A stretch of 64,000 nt of DNA from Burkholderiales bacterium (GTDB taxonomy: Bacteria > Pseudomonadota > Gammaproteobacteria > Burkholderiales > Burkholderiaceae_D): the NCBI GenBank assembly GCA_016177875.1, contig JACOUL010000023.1, forward strand, positions 1 through 64,000, written 5' to 3'. The position numbers and the translations under genes were made by a program. Each line of letters opens with the position of its first letter. The stretch's first letter is position 1. Shown here piece by piece: positions 44,411-53,158 of the stretch. The notes under the pieces are model-generated. The model was not told where the DNA came from. It did no database searches and was given only the letters and a program-made list of their open reading frames with translations.

Positions 44411-46627
44411 CTAACCGGCTGCAGCCGCCGCCTTGGCCCGCGCCATATGCATTTTTTTGTAGCTGTCGATTAGGCGGCGGTGCCTGTCGAGCCCCTCCAG
44501 TTTCATACTGGTTGGCGTCAAGCCAAAGAAGCGCACGCTGCCGTCCACTGAGCCCAGCACCGCGTCCATCCGCGCATCGCCATACATCCGGCGGAAATTG
44601 GCCTCGTAGTCGTCCAGTTCCAAATCATCATCGAGCTGCACTTCCAGCACCACGTTCAAGGCTTGATAAAACAATCCGCGCTCGACCGTGTTGTCGTTGT
44701 ACTGCAAGAAGGCGCCCACCAGCTCGTGCGCCGCCTCAAATTGCTGCAAGGCGAGATGAATGAGCAGCTTCAACTCGAGAACGGTCAGCTGCCCCCACTC
44801 CGTATTCTCGTCGAATTCGATGCCGATCAAGGTGGCGATGTCGGAGTATTCATCGAGCTCATTGTTTTCCAAACGCTCAAGCAGCGCTTCCAGGCTTGCG
44901 TCGTCCAGGCGATGCAAATTCAAGATATCTGCGCGGAACAACAGCGCCTTGTTGGTGTTATCCCAGATCAAATCTTCTACAGGATAAACTTCCGAATAGC
45001 CGGGCACCAGAATCCGGCAAGCAATGGCGCCTAGCTGGTCATGCACCGCCATGTACACCTCTTTGCCCATGTCTTTAAGAATACCGAGCAGGGTCGCGGC
45101 TTCCTCGGCATTGGAATTCTCGCCTTGGCCGGAAAAATCCCACTCGACAAAATCGACATCCGCTTTGGCGCTGAAAAAGCGCCACGACACCACACCGCTG
45201 GAATCGATGAAGTGTTCGACAAAGTTGTTCGGCTCAGTCACGGCGTTGCTTTCAAAGGTGGGCTGAGGTAAATCGTTCAGGCCTTCAAAACTGCGGCCCT
45301 GCAGCAATTCTGTGAGACTGCGTTCCAGCGCCACCTCGAAGCTTGGGTGCGCGCCGAACGAAGCAAAGACACCGCCAGTTCGTGGGTTCATCAAGGTGAC
45401 GCACATCACCGGGTAGATCCCCCCCAGCGACGCATCCTTCACCAGCACCGGAAAGCCTTGCTCTTCCAATCCCTGAATCCCGGCCAGAATGCCTGGGTAT
45501 TTCGCCAGCACGTCGTGCGGCACATCAGGCAGTGCCATTTCGCCTTCCAGGATTTCGCGCTTTACCGCCCGTTCGAAAATCTCCGACAGGCATTGCACTT
45601 GCGCTTCGGCCAGCGTGTTACCGGCACTCATGCCATTGCTGACGTAGAGGTTTTCGACCAGGTTGGACGGGAAATACACCACTTCGCCGTCGGACTGCCG
45701 CGCATACGGCAGCGAACAGATACCGCGCTCACCATTGCCCGAGTTGGTGTCGACCAGGTGCGAGCCACGTAACTCGCCATCGGGATCGTAAATGGGCAGG
45801 CAGTATGCATCGAGAATTTCAGCCGGCAGCGCATCTTTAGGGCCAGGCTTGAACCAGCGCTCGTTCGGGTAATGTACAAACGCCGCATTGGCGATGTCTT
45901 CGCCCCAAAACGACCCGGCGTAGAAATGGTTGTTGTTCAGACGCTCGATAAACTCTCCCAAGGCCGATGCCAACGCGCTTTCCTTGGTCGCTCCCTTGCC
46001 ATTGGTAAAACACATCGGCGAGTGCGCATCGCGGATATGCAGCGACCACACATTGGGAACGAGATTGCGCCACGAAGCGATTTCAATCTTCATGCCCAAG
46101 CCTGCCAACATGCCCGACATATTGGCGATGGTTTGCTCCAATGGCAGATCCTTGCCCGCAATATAGGTGCTGGCGTCAGAAGCCGCGCTCGAGCTCTGAC
46201 CCAAGGTCAGCAAGGCCTGAGCATCGGCATCTAAGTTCTCTACCTCTTCAATCACAAACTCGGGTCCGGTTTGCACCACTTTTTTCACCGTACAACGGTC
46301 GATGGAGCGCAAAATACCTTGGCGGTCCTTGTCAGAGATATCCGGGGGCAACTCGACCTGAATCTTGAAGATCTGCTGGTAGCGGTTTTCCGGATCGACG
46401 ATGTTGTTATGCGAAAGACGAATATTTTCGGTTGGAATATTGCGGGTTACACAGTACAACTTCACAAAGTAAGCCGCGCATAAGGCCGATGAGGCCAGAA
46501 AGTAATCGAAGGGGCCGGGCGCCGAGCCATCGCCCTTATAGCGGATAGGCTGGTCGGCCACTACCGTGAAATCATCAAACTTGGCTTCAAGACGAAGCTT
46601 ATCGAGAAAATTGACCTTAATTTCCAT
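44411..46627 (-). CDS. ycaO: OsmC-YcaO domain protein
   Basis: The protein has 738 residues. Residues 1-135 form an OsmC domain (DKLRLEAKFDDFTVVADQPI, PFDYFLASSALCAAYF). The YcaO ATP-binding domain spans about 150-585, with ESALASALGEFIERLNNNHF, AQVQCLSEIFERAVKREILE and GAHPSFEVALERSLTELLQG holding the Glu-rich nucleotide and magnesium site. A helical TPR-like C-terminus follows. This matches the E. coli-type YcaO group, in which the enzyme helps RimO methylthiolate ribosomal protein S12. The C-terminus is Ala-rich and does not show the PxPxP of azoline-forming YcaO. No peptide-modification genes are nearby. Confidence 0.9.
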   Translation of the reverse strand: MEIKVNFLDKLRLEAKFDDFTVVADQPIRYKGDGSAPGPFDYFLASSALCAAYFVKLYCVTRNIPTENIRLSHNNIVDPENRYQQIFKIQVELPPDISDKDRQGILRSIDRCTVKKVVQTGPEFVIEEVENLDADAQALLTLGQSSSAASDASTYIAGKDLPLEQTIANMSGMLAGLGMKIEIASWRNLVPNVWSLHIRDAHSPMCFTNGKGATKESALASALGEFIERLNNNHFYAGSFWGEDIANAAFVHYPNERWFKPGPKDALPAEILDAYCLPIYDPDGELRGSHLVDTNSGNGERGICSLPYARQSDGEVVYFPSNLVENLYVSNGMSAGNTLAEAQVQCLSEIFERAVKREILEGEMALPDVPHDVLAKYPGILAGIQGLEEQGFPVLVKDASLGGIYPVMCVTLMNPRTGGVFASFGAHPSFEVALERSLTELLQGRSFEGLNDLPQPTFESNAVTEPNNFVEHFIDSSGVVSWRFFSAKADVDFVEWDFSGQGENSNAEEAATLLGILKDMGKEVYMAVHDQLGAIACRILVPGYSEVYPVEDLIWDNTNKALLFRADILNLHRLDDASLEALLERLENNELDEYSDIATLIGIEFDENTEWGQLTVLELKLLIHLALQQFEAAHELVGAFLQYNDNTVERGLFYQALNVVLEVQLDDDLELDDYEANFRRMYGDARMDAVLGSVDGSVRFFGLTPTSMKLEGLDRHRRLIDSYKKMHMARAKAAAAAG

Positions 46628-46728
46628 GGGAGAATTCCAAAAATGGTGCTCAAAGTGATGGTGCCGTTATTATCCGTCGCCCTCATCCAAGTCAGATCGG
46701 GCTCACAACAGATCGTAATCGCCTCAAA

Positions 46729-47622
46729 TCAGTAGCCGATCTTCTGCGACGACTCATGCACCAGCTGCCGATACAGCGCATGGCGGATAGCCGCGATCTT
46801 TCCATCCTCGACCGCTTGCAATATTCCGCATCCCGGCTCGTTCAAGTGATGGCAATTGTAGAAGCGGCATGTGCCCAGTTGCGGCGCGAATTCGCGGAAG
46901 GCGCGCTCCAGCATGCCTTCGGTCAAATGGTATAAGCCGAATTCCTGAAAGCCGGGCGAGTCGATCACTGCCGCGCCGGGCGCAATCGCGTAAAGGCGCG
47001 TGTAGGTGGTGGTGTGCTTGCCGGTATCGAGCGCTTCCGAAATCTCGCGTATCGCGGCGTCAGCGTTCGGCACCAGCAGGTTGATGAGAGAAGACTTGCC
47101 CATGCCGGATTGGCCGATCAGGATGGTCGATTGGTCTTTCAGCAAGGGCGACAATTTCGCAAGCGTGTCGTCAGGCGTGAGGCGTGCGGATATCTCATGC
47201 ACCGGATAGCCCAGCTTCGCATACAGCGCAATGCGTTCGCGCGCCTGCGGCAGCATTTCCGTCAAATCGGTTTTGTTCAGCACGATGTGGACTTGCACGC
47301 CGGCGGCCTCGGCGGCGACCAGGGCACGCGACACTAGATCGTCGGAAAAACTCGGTTCGGTGGCGACCACGATGAACAGCTGCGTCACATTCGCCGCCAG
47401 CAGCTTGGACTTGTATTGATCGGAACGGTAGAGCAGCGTCTTACGCTCGGCGATGGATTCAATGACGCCTTGGTTGGGCGATGTTTGCTTGACGTGCACG
47501 ATGTCGCCTACGGCAACGTCGCTTTTTTTGCCGCGGGTGACGCACTGAAGCAAGAGAGAATCGATTTGGGCGAGATAATGCCGGCCATGCGCAGCGATGA
47601 CGGTGGCGGAAAAATTCTCCAT
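46729..47622 (-). CDS. rsgA: Small ribosomal subunit biogenesis GTPase RsgA
   Basis: ATG 47622 gives 297 residues ([20 protein letters not shown]). OB-fold at the N-terminus, then a circularly permuted GTPase: [10 protein letters not shown] (G4), [14 protein letters not shown] (G1) and [11 protein letters not shown] (G3), and a C-terminal zinc finger with [14 protein letters not shown]. It matures the 30S subunit. Its ATG shares its A with the TAA stop of the pterin dehydratase gene (TAATG), so the two are translationally coupled. Confidence 0.96.
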   Translation of the reverse strand: MENFSATVIAAHGRHYLAQIDSLLLQCVTRGKKSDVAVGDIVHVKQTSPNQGVIESIAERKTLLYRSDQYKSKLLAANVTQLFIVVATEPSFSDDLVSRALVAAEAAGVQVHIVLNKTDLTEMLPQARERIALYAKLGYPVHEISARLTPDDTLAKLSPLLKDQSTILIGQSGMGKSSLINLLVPNADAAIREISEALDTGKHTTTYTRLYAIAPGAAVIDSPGFQEFGLYHLTEGMLERAFREFAPQLGTCRFYNCHHLNEPGCGILQAVEDGKIAAIRHALYRQLVHESSQKIGY

Positions 47623-47972
47623 TAGACGAAAGTATGGGCGTAGACGGCGTTTATCTTGGCCGCGCAAATGAAATCGTTTTCGGACAAGCCGCCCAGGCCG
47701 CCGTTGACCGAGTGGGTATTGAACTTCACTGCACAGCGATTGTAGGTGACGGTCAAATCCGGATGGTGATCCTCGGTATGGATGATATAGGCGATGGCAT
47801 TCACGAAGGCGAGCGTTTCATAATAATTTTGGAAGGAGAAGATGCGGCAGATTTTTCCGTCTTCGACATTCCAGCCCGCTACGACGGCAAGGTGCTCTTG
47901 GATTTGCCCCTCATTTAGAGCCTGCACCTGATGCATGGATTTCTTGGCGAGCAGATTGGCGGTGGTGACCAT
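47622..47972 (-). CDS. phhB: Pterin-4a-carbinolamine dehydratase
   Basis: The protein has 116 residues with the active signature [12 protein letters not shown] (EDHHPxxxxxY) and [20 protein letters not shown] at the C-terminus. It regenerates dihydropterin after aromatic amino acid hydroxylation. It is the middle gene of an operon: nine bases after the Ste24-like gene and overlapping rsgA by one base. No phenylalanine hydroxylase is near, so its partner must lie elsewhere. Confidence 0.93.
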   Translation of the reverse strand: MVTTANLLAKKSMHQVQALNEGQIQEHLAVVAGWNVEDGKICRIFSFQNYYETLAFVNAIAYIIHTEDHHPDLTVTYNRCAVKFNTHSVNGGLGGLSENDFICAAKINAVYAHTFV

Positions 47973-47981
47973 GCGAACTCC

Positions 47982-49241
47982 TTATTGGGTTGCTAGCAAT
48001 CGATTGATGCGTATCGATGCCGGCGGATGCGAATCGTAAAAGGTGGAATACAGCGGGTCCGGCGTCAAAGTTGAGGCATTGTCTTCATAGAGTTTCACCA
48101 AGGCCGCGACCAGATCCGGGGCACTGCTGTATTTGGCTGCAAACGCGTCGGCTTCGAATTCGTGTTTGCGTGAAGAGATGGATGCCAAGGGAGCGAAAAC
48201 GAATGTGAATACCGGCAGCGTCAGCGCAAACAAAATCAAGGCCATTGCATCGTTGCCGGCGCCAAGCATCGGTTCGACGCCTAGCCCGGTATAAAACCAG
48301 ACTTGCGTTTTAAGGTAACCAAGTAGGGCCAGAAAGCCCAGTGACAACGCGAACAAAACGACAATGCGTTTAACGATGTGTTTGAGTTTGAAATGCCCCA
48401 GCTCATGCGCGAGCACCGCCTCGATTTCCTGCGGCGCCAAGCGGGCCAGGAGCGTATCGAAAAATACAATCCGCTTGGCGGCGCCGAATCCGGAAAAATA
48501 AGCATTGCCATGCGCGCTGCGTTTGGAGCCGTCCATTACAAATAATTCTTTGGAGGCGAAGCCCACGCGCTGCATGAGATTTTCAATCCGCGTGCGCAGT
48601 GTATCGTCGGTCAACGGCGTGAATTTGTTGAACAGCGGAGCGATGACGGTGGGGTAGAGCACCAGCATGAGTAATTGAAATGCGCTCCAGACGATCCAGG
48701 CATATAGCCACCATAAGTCGCCCGCTTTATCCATCAGCGTCAGAATCACCCAGGCAAGCGGCAGGCCGATGGCGGCGCCGAGCAAGACGCTCTTAATAAG
48801 ATCCGATACAAATAAAGCAGGCGTCATTTTGTTGAAGCCGAACTTTTCTTCCAGCACAAATTGCGCGTAGTAGCCGAAAGGCAGGTCGATGATGCCGGAG
48901 ATGAAAGCGAATGCGGCGAGCAGACCGATTTGATAAGTCATGCCGGCGCCGGTAACATGAAAGACAGCCATCGACAGCCATTGCAAGCCGCCGAGCAAAG
49001 TGAAACCGATTAAAGCGATCGTATTGACGACCAGCATGACCAGGCCCAGCTTGGTTTTAGCGACGGTATAGTCAGCCGCTTTTTGGTGGGCGGCCAGGGG
49101 GATTTTTTCGGCAAACTGCGCCGGCACGGCATCGCGGTGCGTCAGGATATGGCGAATATGACGCGATGCCAGCCAAAAGCGCAGTGTTACTGTAATGGCC
49201 AAGAAGGTAATAAACAGCAGGGAAAACGTTTGAGAATTCAT
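47982..49241 (-). CDS. M48 family (Ste24/CAAX protease-like) metallopeptidase
   Basis: ATG 49241 with AGGAAAAG gives 419 residues; a longer frame upstream is not translated as homologous sequence. It is an integral membrane protein with about six TM segments. The zinc motif HELGH is found in EAVLAHELGHFKLKH, with SSRKHEFEADAFAAK supplying the third ligand Glu. Full-length architecture like the eukaryotic and bacterial Ste24 group (N-terminal TM bundle plus peptidase), rather than the short HtpX. It is the first gene of the operon with phhB and rsgA. Divergent from orn. Confidence 0.9.
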   Translation of the reverse strand: MNSQTFSLLFITFLAITVTLRFWLASRHIRHILTHRDAVPAQFAEKIPLAAHQKAADYTVAKTKLGLVMLVVNTIALIGFTLLGGLQWLSMAVFHVTGAGMTYQIGLLAAFAFISGIIDLPFGYYAQFVLEEKFGFNKMTPALFVSDLIKSVLLGAAIGLPLAWVILTLMDKAGDLWWLYAWIVWSAFQLLMLVLYPTVIAPLFNKFTPLTDDTLRTRIENLMQRVGFASKELFVMDGSKRSAHGNAYFSGFGAAKRIVFFDTLLARLAPQEIEAVLAHELGHFKLKHIVKRIVVLFALSLGFLALLGYLKTQVWFYTGLGVEPMLGAGNDAMALILFALTLPVFTFVFAPLASISSRKHEFEADAFAAKYSSAPDLVAALVKLYEDNASTLTPDPLYSTFYDSHPPASIRINRLLATQ

Positions 49242-49305
49242 TCTTTTCCTGTGAGAAAATACGAGCCCACCACGATATCGGTGGGTAGAACCAAGGAAAA
49301 CAATT

Positions 49306-49896
49306 ATGTCACAAGCGAATGAAGCACAAGGGGCGAGCGGCACAACGCCGGCGCGTCCCAACGAATTCAATCTGGTCTGGGTCGACATGGAAATGACGGG
49401 ACTCGATCCGGACAAAGACCGCATCATCGAGGTGGCCGTCATCGTCACGGATTCGGAATTGAATGTGTTGGCCGAAGGCCCGGTATTTGCGATTCATCAA
49501 TCCGATGAAGCGCTGGACGGCATGGATGCGTGGAACAAGGGCACGCACGGCAAGTCGGGCTTGATCGACCGCGTGAAAGCTTCCACCGTTACGGAAGCCG
49601 ATGCGGAAGTCGCCATCATCGATTTTCTCAAGCATTTCGTCCCGTCCGGCAAGTCGCCGATGTGCGGCAATTCGATTTGCCAAGATCGCCGCTTCATGGC
49701 GCGCGGCATGCCCAAGCTGGAAGCGTTTTTCCATTATCGCAATCTCGATGTGTCGACCCTGAAAGAGTTGTGCCGCCGTTGGAAGCCCGAATTGGTGAAC
49801 GGTTTCAAGAAGCACCAGAAGCACACGGCTTTGGCGGATATCGTGGAGTCGATCGAAGAGCTGCGCTATTACCGGGAATACTTCATCAAGGCTTGA
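49306..49896 (+). CDS. orn: Oligoribonuclease
   Basis: The protein has 196 residues. The DEDDh exonuclease motifs are visible: [20 protein letters not shown] (ExoI), [20 protein letters not shown] (ExoII) and [20 protein letters not shown] (ExoIII with His and Asp). It degrades 2-5-nt RNAs, including pGpG from c-di-GMP turnover, which fits the several c-di-GMP genes in the window. A 72-bp inverted repeat element lies five bases after its stop. Confidence 0.96.
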   Translation: MSQANEAQGASGTTPARPNEFNLVWVDMEMTGLDPDKDRIIEVAVIVTDSELNVLAEGPVFAIHQSDEALDGMDAWNKGTHGKSGLIDRVKASTVTEADAEVAIIDFLKHFVPSGKSPMCGNSICQDRRFMARGMPKLEAFFHYRNLDVSTLKELCRRWKPELVNGFKKHQKHTALADIVESIEELRYYREYFIKA

Positions 49897-49900
49897 TTGT

Positions 49901-49972
49901 CTGAGAGCCTGTTTGAAAACCTAATGCGCGACCGAAACTCCAACCGCTCGCGGTTTTCAAACAGGCTCTGAG
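49901..49972. repeat. 72-bp element with 21-bp terminal inverted repeats after orn
   Basis: CTGAGAGCCTGTTTGAAAAC-C (49901-49921) and its near-perfect complement (49952-49972, 20 of 21) enclose 30 bases. There is no T-run after the stem, so a plain intrinsic terminator is less likely. A miniature inverted-repeat element or protein-coding-free remnant of an insertion sequence is plausible. The first 12 bases TGAGAGCCTGTT also occur at 273-284, directly after the first gene's stop codon. Confidence 0.6.
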
Positions 49973-50007
49973 CGATCGACCTTTCTTGAATTTCCTGCTG
50001 CGGCCGC

Positions 50008-50997
50008 ATGACTACACCACAAGCCCTTTCTTTTTCTTCTCTGACGCCTGACGTCGTGCTCGATGCATTGGAGGGCGTCGGCTTGTATAGCGACGGCCGC
50101 TTGCTGACGCTGAACAGTTATGAGAACCGTGTGTATCAAGTGGGCATGGAAGACGGGCCGCCATTGATTGCGAAATTCTATCGGCCCGGACGATGGAGCG
50201 ATGCGGCGATTCTGGAAGAACATGCCTTTGTTTCCGAGCTGGCGCAAGACGAAATTCCCGTCGTGCCGGCAATGAGCATGGCTGGAAGTTCGCTGCATTT
50301 TTCCAATGGATTCCGCTTTGCCGTTTTTCCGCGGCACGGCGGCCGCGCGCCCGAGCTGGACGATGCCAATACGCTGGAATGGATGGGGCGCTTCATCGGC
50401 CGCATTCATGCCGTCGGCCGCCGTCGTTCCTTTGTCGAGAGACCGTCCCTCGATATCGCCAGCTTCGGCGAAGAGCCGCGCGATTATTTGCTTGCCCATG
50501 GTTTTATTCCGGCTGATCTTTTGGCGGCATGGCGCAGCGTAGCGGAGCAAGCGCTCGACGGTGTACGCGCATGTTATGAGCGCGCGGGCGAAGTGGCGGC
50601 CTTGCGTTTGCATGGCGACTGCCATGGGGGCAATGTGTTATGGACCGATGCCGGCCCGCACTTTGTCGATTTCGACGATGCCCGCATGGGACCGGCTGTG
50701 CAGGATTTGTGGATGCTCTTATCGGGTGAACAGGTGGATTGTACGCGCCAGTTGTCGGATGTGCTGGCGGGTTATGAAGACTTTTGCGAATTCAATTCAC
50801 GCGAACTGCATTTGATCGAAGCATTGCGCACTTTGCGCTTGCTGCATTATTCAGCGTGGTTGGCGCGGCGCTGGGACGATTCGGCGTTTCCGGTGGCGTT
50901 CCCCTGGTTTAATACGCACCGCTACTGGCAAGACCGGATTTTGGAATTGCGCGAGCAAATTGCCCTAATGCAGGAGCCGCCGCTTTGGCCGGCTTAA
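50008..50997 (+). CDS. srkA: SrkA/YihE-type stress-response protein kinase
   Basis: The protein has 329 residues of the choline-kinase/RdoA fold. Motifs: SYENRVYQVGMEDGPPLIAK (ATP loop and Lys), RLHGDCHGGNVLW (Brenner-type catalytic HGDxHxxN) and HFVDFDDARMGPAVQDLWML (metal DFD). Family members are Ser/Thr kinases protecting against stress-induced death via the Cpx or MazEF-linked system. It is downstream of orn, with the inverted-repeat element between. A rare divergent start pattern is not seen. Confidence 0.9.
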   Translation: MTTPQALSFSSLTPDVVLDALEGVGLYSDGRLLTLNSYENRVYQVGMEDGPPLIAKFYRPGRWSDAAILEEHAFVSELAQDEIPVVPAMSMAGSSLHFSNGFRFAVFPRHGGRAPELDDANTLEWMGRFIGRIHAVGRRRSFVERPSLDIASFGEEPRDYLLAHGFIPADLLAAWRSVAEQALDGVRACYERAGEVAALRLHGDCHGGNVLWTDAGPHFVDFDDARMGPAVQDLWMLLSGEQVDCTRQLSDVLAGYEDFCEFNSRELHLIEALRTLRLLHYSAWLARRWDDSAFPVAFPWFNTHRYWQDRILELREQIALMQEPPLWPA

Positions 50998-51025
50998 GCA
51001 GCGACGCGCTTGCTTGGCGCATGCG

Positions 51026-51364
51026 TTATACCCGCTTGCTGGTCTTCGCCAGCGTATCAAGCGATTTGATAATCTGTTCCGGTGTGCCTGCGCTATTGGC
51101 GAGTAAAACAGCGCGCTCGATCGCATCGTTGCGCCCCGTCTTGGGAAAGTAATCGAGCAGATAATCGCCGCTCTCAACACCAGCTAAGCCGCGTTGGTCA
51201 TCCTTAGCCAGTTTGCGCACGTACCATATTGCATAACCATTGGCCTCTTCACAGCAGTAGATCTCAATGTGGTGATAAGGGCCGAGCGGGAATTGTTCAG
51301 GATCGGTATGCCACACGACCTTGCGCCAGACATGGTTTTTTTTGGATTCGGTGATCATATCCAT
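51026..51364 (-). CDS. Small hypothetical protein
   Basis: The protein has 112 residues from the ATG at 51364 with AAGGTGG upstream; a second ATG (51358) follows. It is charged and soluble, with CCEEANGYAIWYVRKL and SGDYLLDYFPKTGRNDAIE, and no signal peptide or TM segment. I do not recognise the family, though the tail ERAVLLANSAGTPEQI resembles helices of small stress proteins. It stands alone between srkA and the Lrp gene. Confidence 0.6.
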   Translation of the reverse strand: MDMITESKKNHVWRKVVWHTDPEQFPLGPYHHIEIYCCEEANGYAIWYVRKLAKDDQRGLAGVESGDYLLDYFPKTGRNDAIERAVLLANSAGTPEQIIKSLDTLAKTSKRV

Positions 51365-51433
51365 GGTGCCACCTTTGCTTGCTAGTCCATCACTAATTTA
51401 CCGGCAATGCCGGCTGAATATATATTGATGGAT

Positions 51434-51880
51434 CTAAATTTGCCGGCGTTCTATTTTCCTGCTCAAGATAATAGAAGTCGAGGTTTGCTTGACGCCGGGC
51501 ACCATGCCGATTTTGTCCAGCAGCTGGTCGAGCGCGACGGTCGAAGGGCAACGCAGGGTCAGCATGTAATCCATCGCGCCGCTGACCGCACATAGCGTTT
51601 CCACTTCTGGCCATTGCTGGAGCACGTTGACTAAACCAGGGGCAGCATGGGGATCGATAGCGATCCCGACATAGGCGCATACGGCCGGTTGGGCCGGGTC
51701 TTGATTCAAGCGCACGCCATAGCCGCCGATAACGCCACGCTTTTCCAGATTATTGATACGGGCGATCGCCGTTGTGCGAGCAATGCCGATCCGCTTGGCT
51801 AAAGTAGCCACGGGCAGCCGCGCGTCATCCATGAGGAGAGCAAGCAGCTTTTTGTCGGTTTCATCCAATTGATGTTTCAT
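51434..51880 (-). CDS. Lrp/AsnC family transcriptional regulator
   Basis: The protein has 148 residues. HTH: LDETDKKLLALLMDDARLPV and IGIARTTAIARINNLEKRGV, with an RAM ligand domain (SGAMDYMLTLRC). Lrp proteins sense amino acids, and this one is divergent from the dehydrogenase/aldehyde dehydrogenase pair at 52061-54667. By analogy with lysine-responsive Lrp regulators it probably controls that pair. The short palindrome TTGTACAA lies just upstream of its start. Confidence 0.9.
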   Translation of the reverse strand: MKHQLDETDKKLLALLMDDARLPVATLAKRIGIARTTAIARINNLEKRGVIGGYGVRLNQDPAQPAVCAYVGIAIDPHAAPGLVNVLQQWPEVETLCAVSGAMDYMLTLRCPSTVALDQLLDKIGMVPGVKQTSTSIILSRKIERRQI

Positions 51881-52060
51881 TTAATGCAATTTGTACAATG
51901 AGTCTGGTCGATTTGTAGTGAAAGCATACTCCAGCGCGGCACTTTTGGCGCTGTTAATTGACAGCAAGCCTCCCTACAATTTCGATATGTCTGCTTGGGA
52001 ACACACAAATGTTGTTTCGTTCCCACAATGAAGCCGGTGTTGCCAAAGGGAGTGATCAAA

Positions 52061-53152
52061 ATGAAAACGAAACTCATCCTGCTAGGTGCCGGCAAGATCG
52101 GCGATGCCATCCTTAATCTCTTGTCGCATAGCGGCGACTATGATGTCACTGTCGCCGACCGCGATGCAGAACGCTTGGAGCATGTACGCGCGGCAGAATT
52201 CCCCGGCGTGAAAACGGTAGAAGCCGATTTGACGGATAAGCACGCAGTTGCTGAACGCATTAGCGGCCACGACGTGACACTGTCGGCTTGCCCGTTTTTT
52301 TTGACGCCGGTGATTGCCTCCGCGGCCAAGCTGGCGAAATCGCACTACTTCGATTTGACCGAAGACGTCGAGAGTACGCGCGTGGTGAAACAGCTGGCTG
52401 AGAATGCGGATACCGCTTTCGTGCCGCAGTGCGGATTGGCACCGGGCTTCATTTCGATCGCGGCGGCCGATGTCGCCAGCCGCTTCGAGATGTTGCGCGA
52501 CGTGCATATGCGGGTGGGCGCGCTGCCGATTTATCCGAACAATGCGTTGAAATACAACCTGACCTGGAGCACCGATGGTTTGATCAATGAATATTGCAAT
52601 CCCTGCGAAGCGATCGTCGATGGCGAATTACATGAGACGCCGGCGCTGGAAGAAGTCGAACGTTTTTCCTTGGACGGCATCGATTACGAGGCATTCAATA
52701 CCTCGGGTGGTTTGGGCACCTTGTGCCATACGCTCGACGGCCGCGTACAGAATCTCAACTACAAGACCGTGCGTTATCCGGGCCATCGTGACATTATCAA
52801 GATGCTGGTGCGCGACTTGCGGCTCGGTTTGCCGGAGCGTCGTCCGATTTTGAAGGAAGTGTTGGAAGCCTCGATTCCCATCACGCGCCAAGATGTGGTG
52901 CTGGTATTCGTGACGGTGTCCGGCATGCGCAAGGGACATTTGGAGCAAGAGACGTATGCCAAGAAAATCTATAGCCAGCATGTCAATGGCCAGCACCTAT
53001 CGGCGATACAAGTGACGACGGCCGGCGCTATTTGCACGATGGTCGATTTGCTGCGAGAAGGCAAGCTGCCGCAGAGCGGGTTTGTTCGGCAGGAACAGAC
53101 GAAGCTGTCCGATTTTCTCGATAACCGCTTCGGCCGTTTCTATGCCGTATAG
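52061..53152 (+). CDS. Saccharopine dehydrogenase-family enzyme (candidate L-lysine 6-dehydrogenase)
   Basis: ATG 52061 with AAAGGGAG gives 363 residues; a longer frame to 51995 has no family N-terminus. The Rossmann loop reads LILLGAGKIGDAILNLLSHS, and PCGLAPG-like QCGLAPGFISIAAADV is the family active-site region. Length and sequence fit short single-domain saccharopine dehydrogenase-like proteins, some of which are L-lysine 6-dehydrogenases that form piperideine-6-carboxylate. The next gene, six bases downstream, is the matching aldehyde dehydrogenase. Exact substrate is an inference. Confidence 0.82.
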   Translation: MKTKLILLGAGKIGDAILNLLSHSGDYDVTVADRDAERLEHVRAAEFPGVKTVEADLTDKHAVAERISGHDVTLSACPFFLTPVIASAAKLAKSHYFDLTEDVESTRVVKQLAENADTAFVPQCGLAPGFISIAAADVASRFEMLRDVHMRVGALPIYPNNALKYNLTWSTDGLINEYCNPCEAIVDGELHETPALEEVERFSLDGIDYEAFNTSGGLGTLCHTLDGRVQNLNYKTVRYPGHRDIIKMLVRDLRLGLPERRPILKEVLEASIPITRQDVVLVFVTVSGMRKGHLEQETYAKKIYSQHVNGQHLSAIQVTTAGAICTMVDLLREGKLPQSGFVRQEQTKLSDFLDNRFGRFYAV

Positions 53153-53158
53153 GAGCGC

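Noticed and set aside
44411-46627. YcaO as part of a thiazole/oxazole peptide cluster
   Set aside because: It has the OsmC-fused, E. coli-type architecture, with no precursor peptide, dehydrogenase or transporter gene around.
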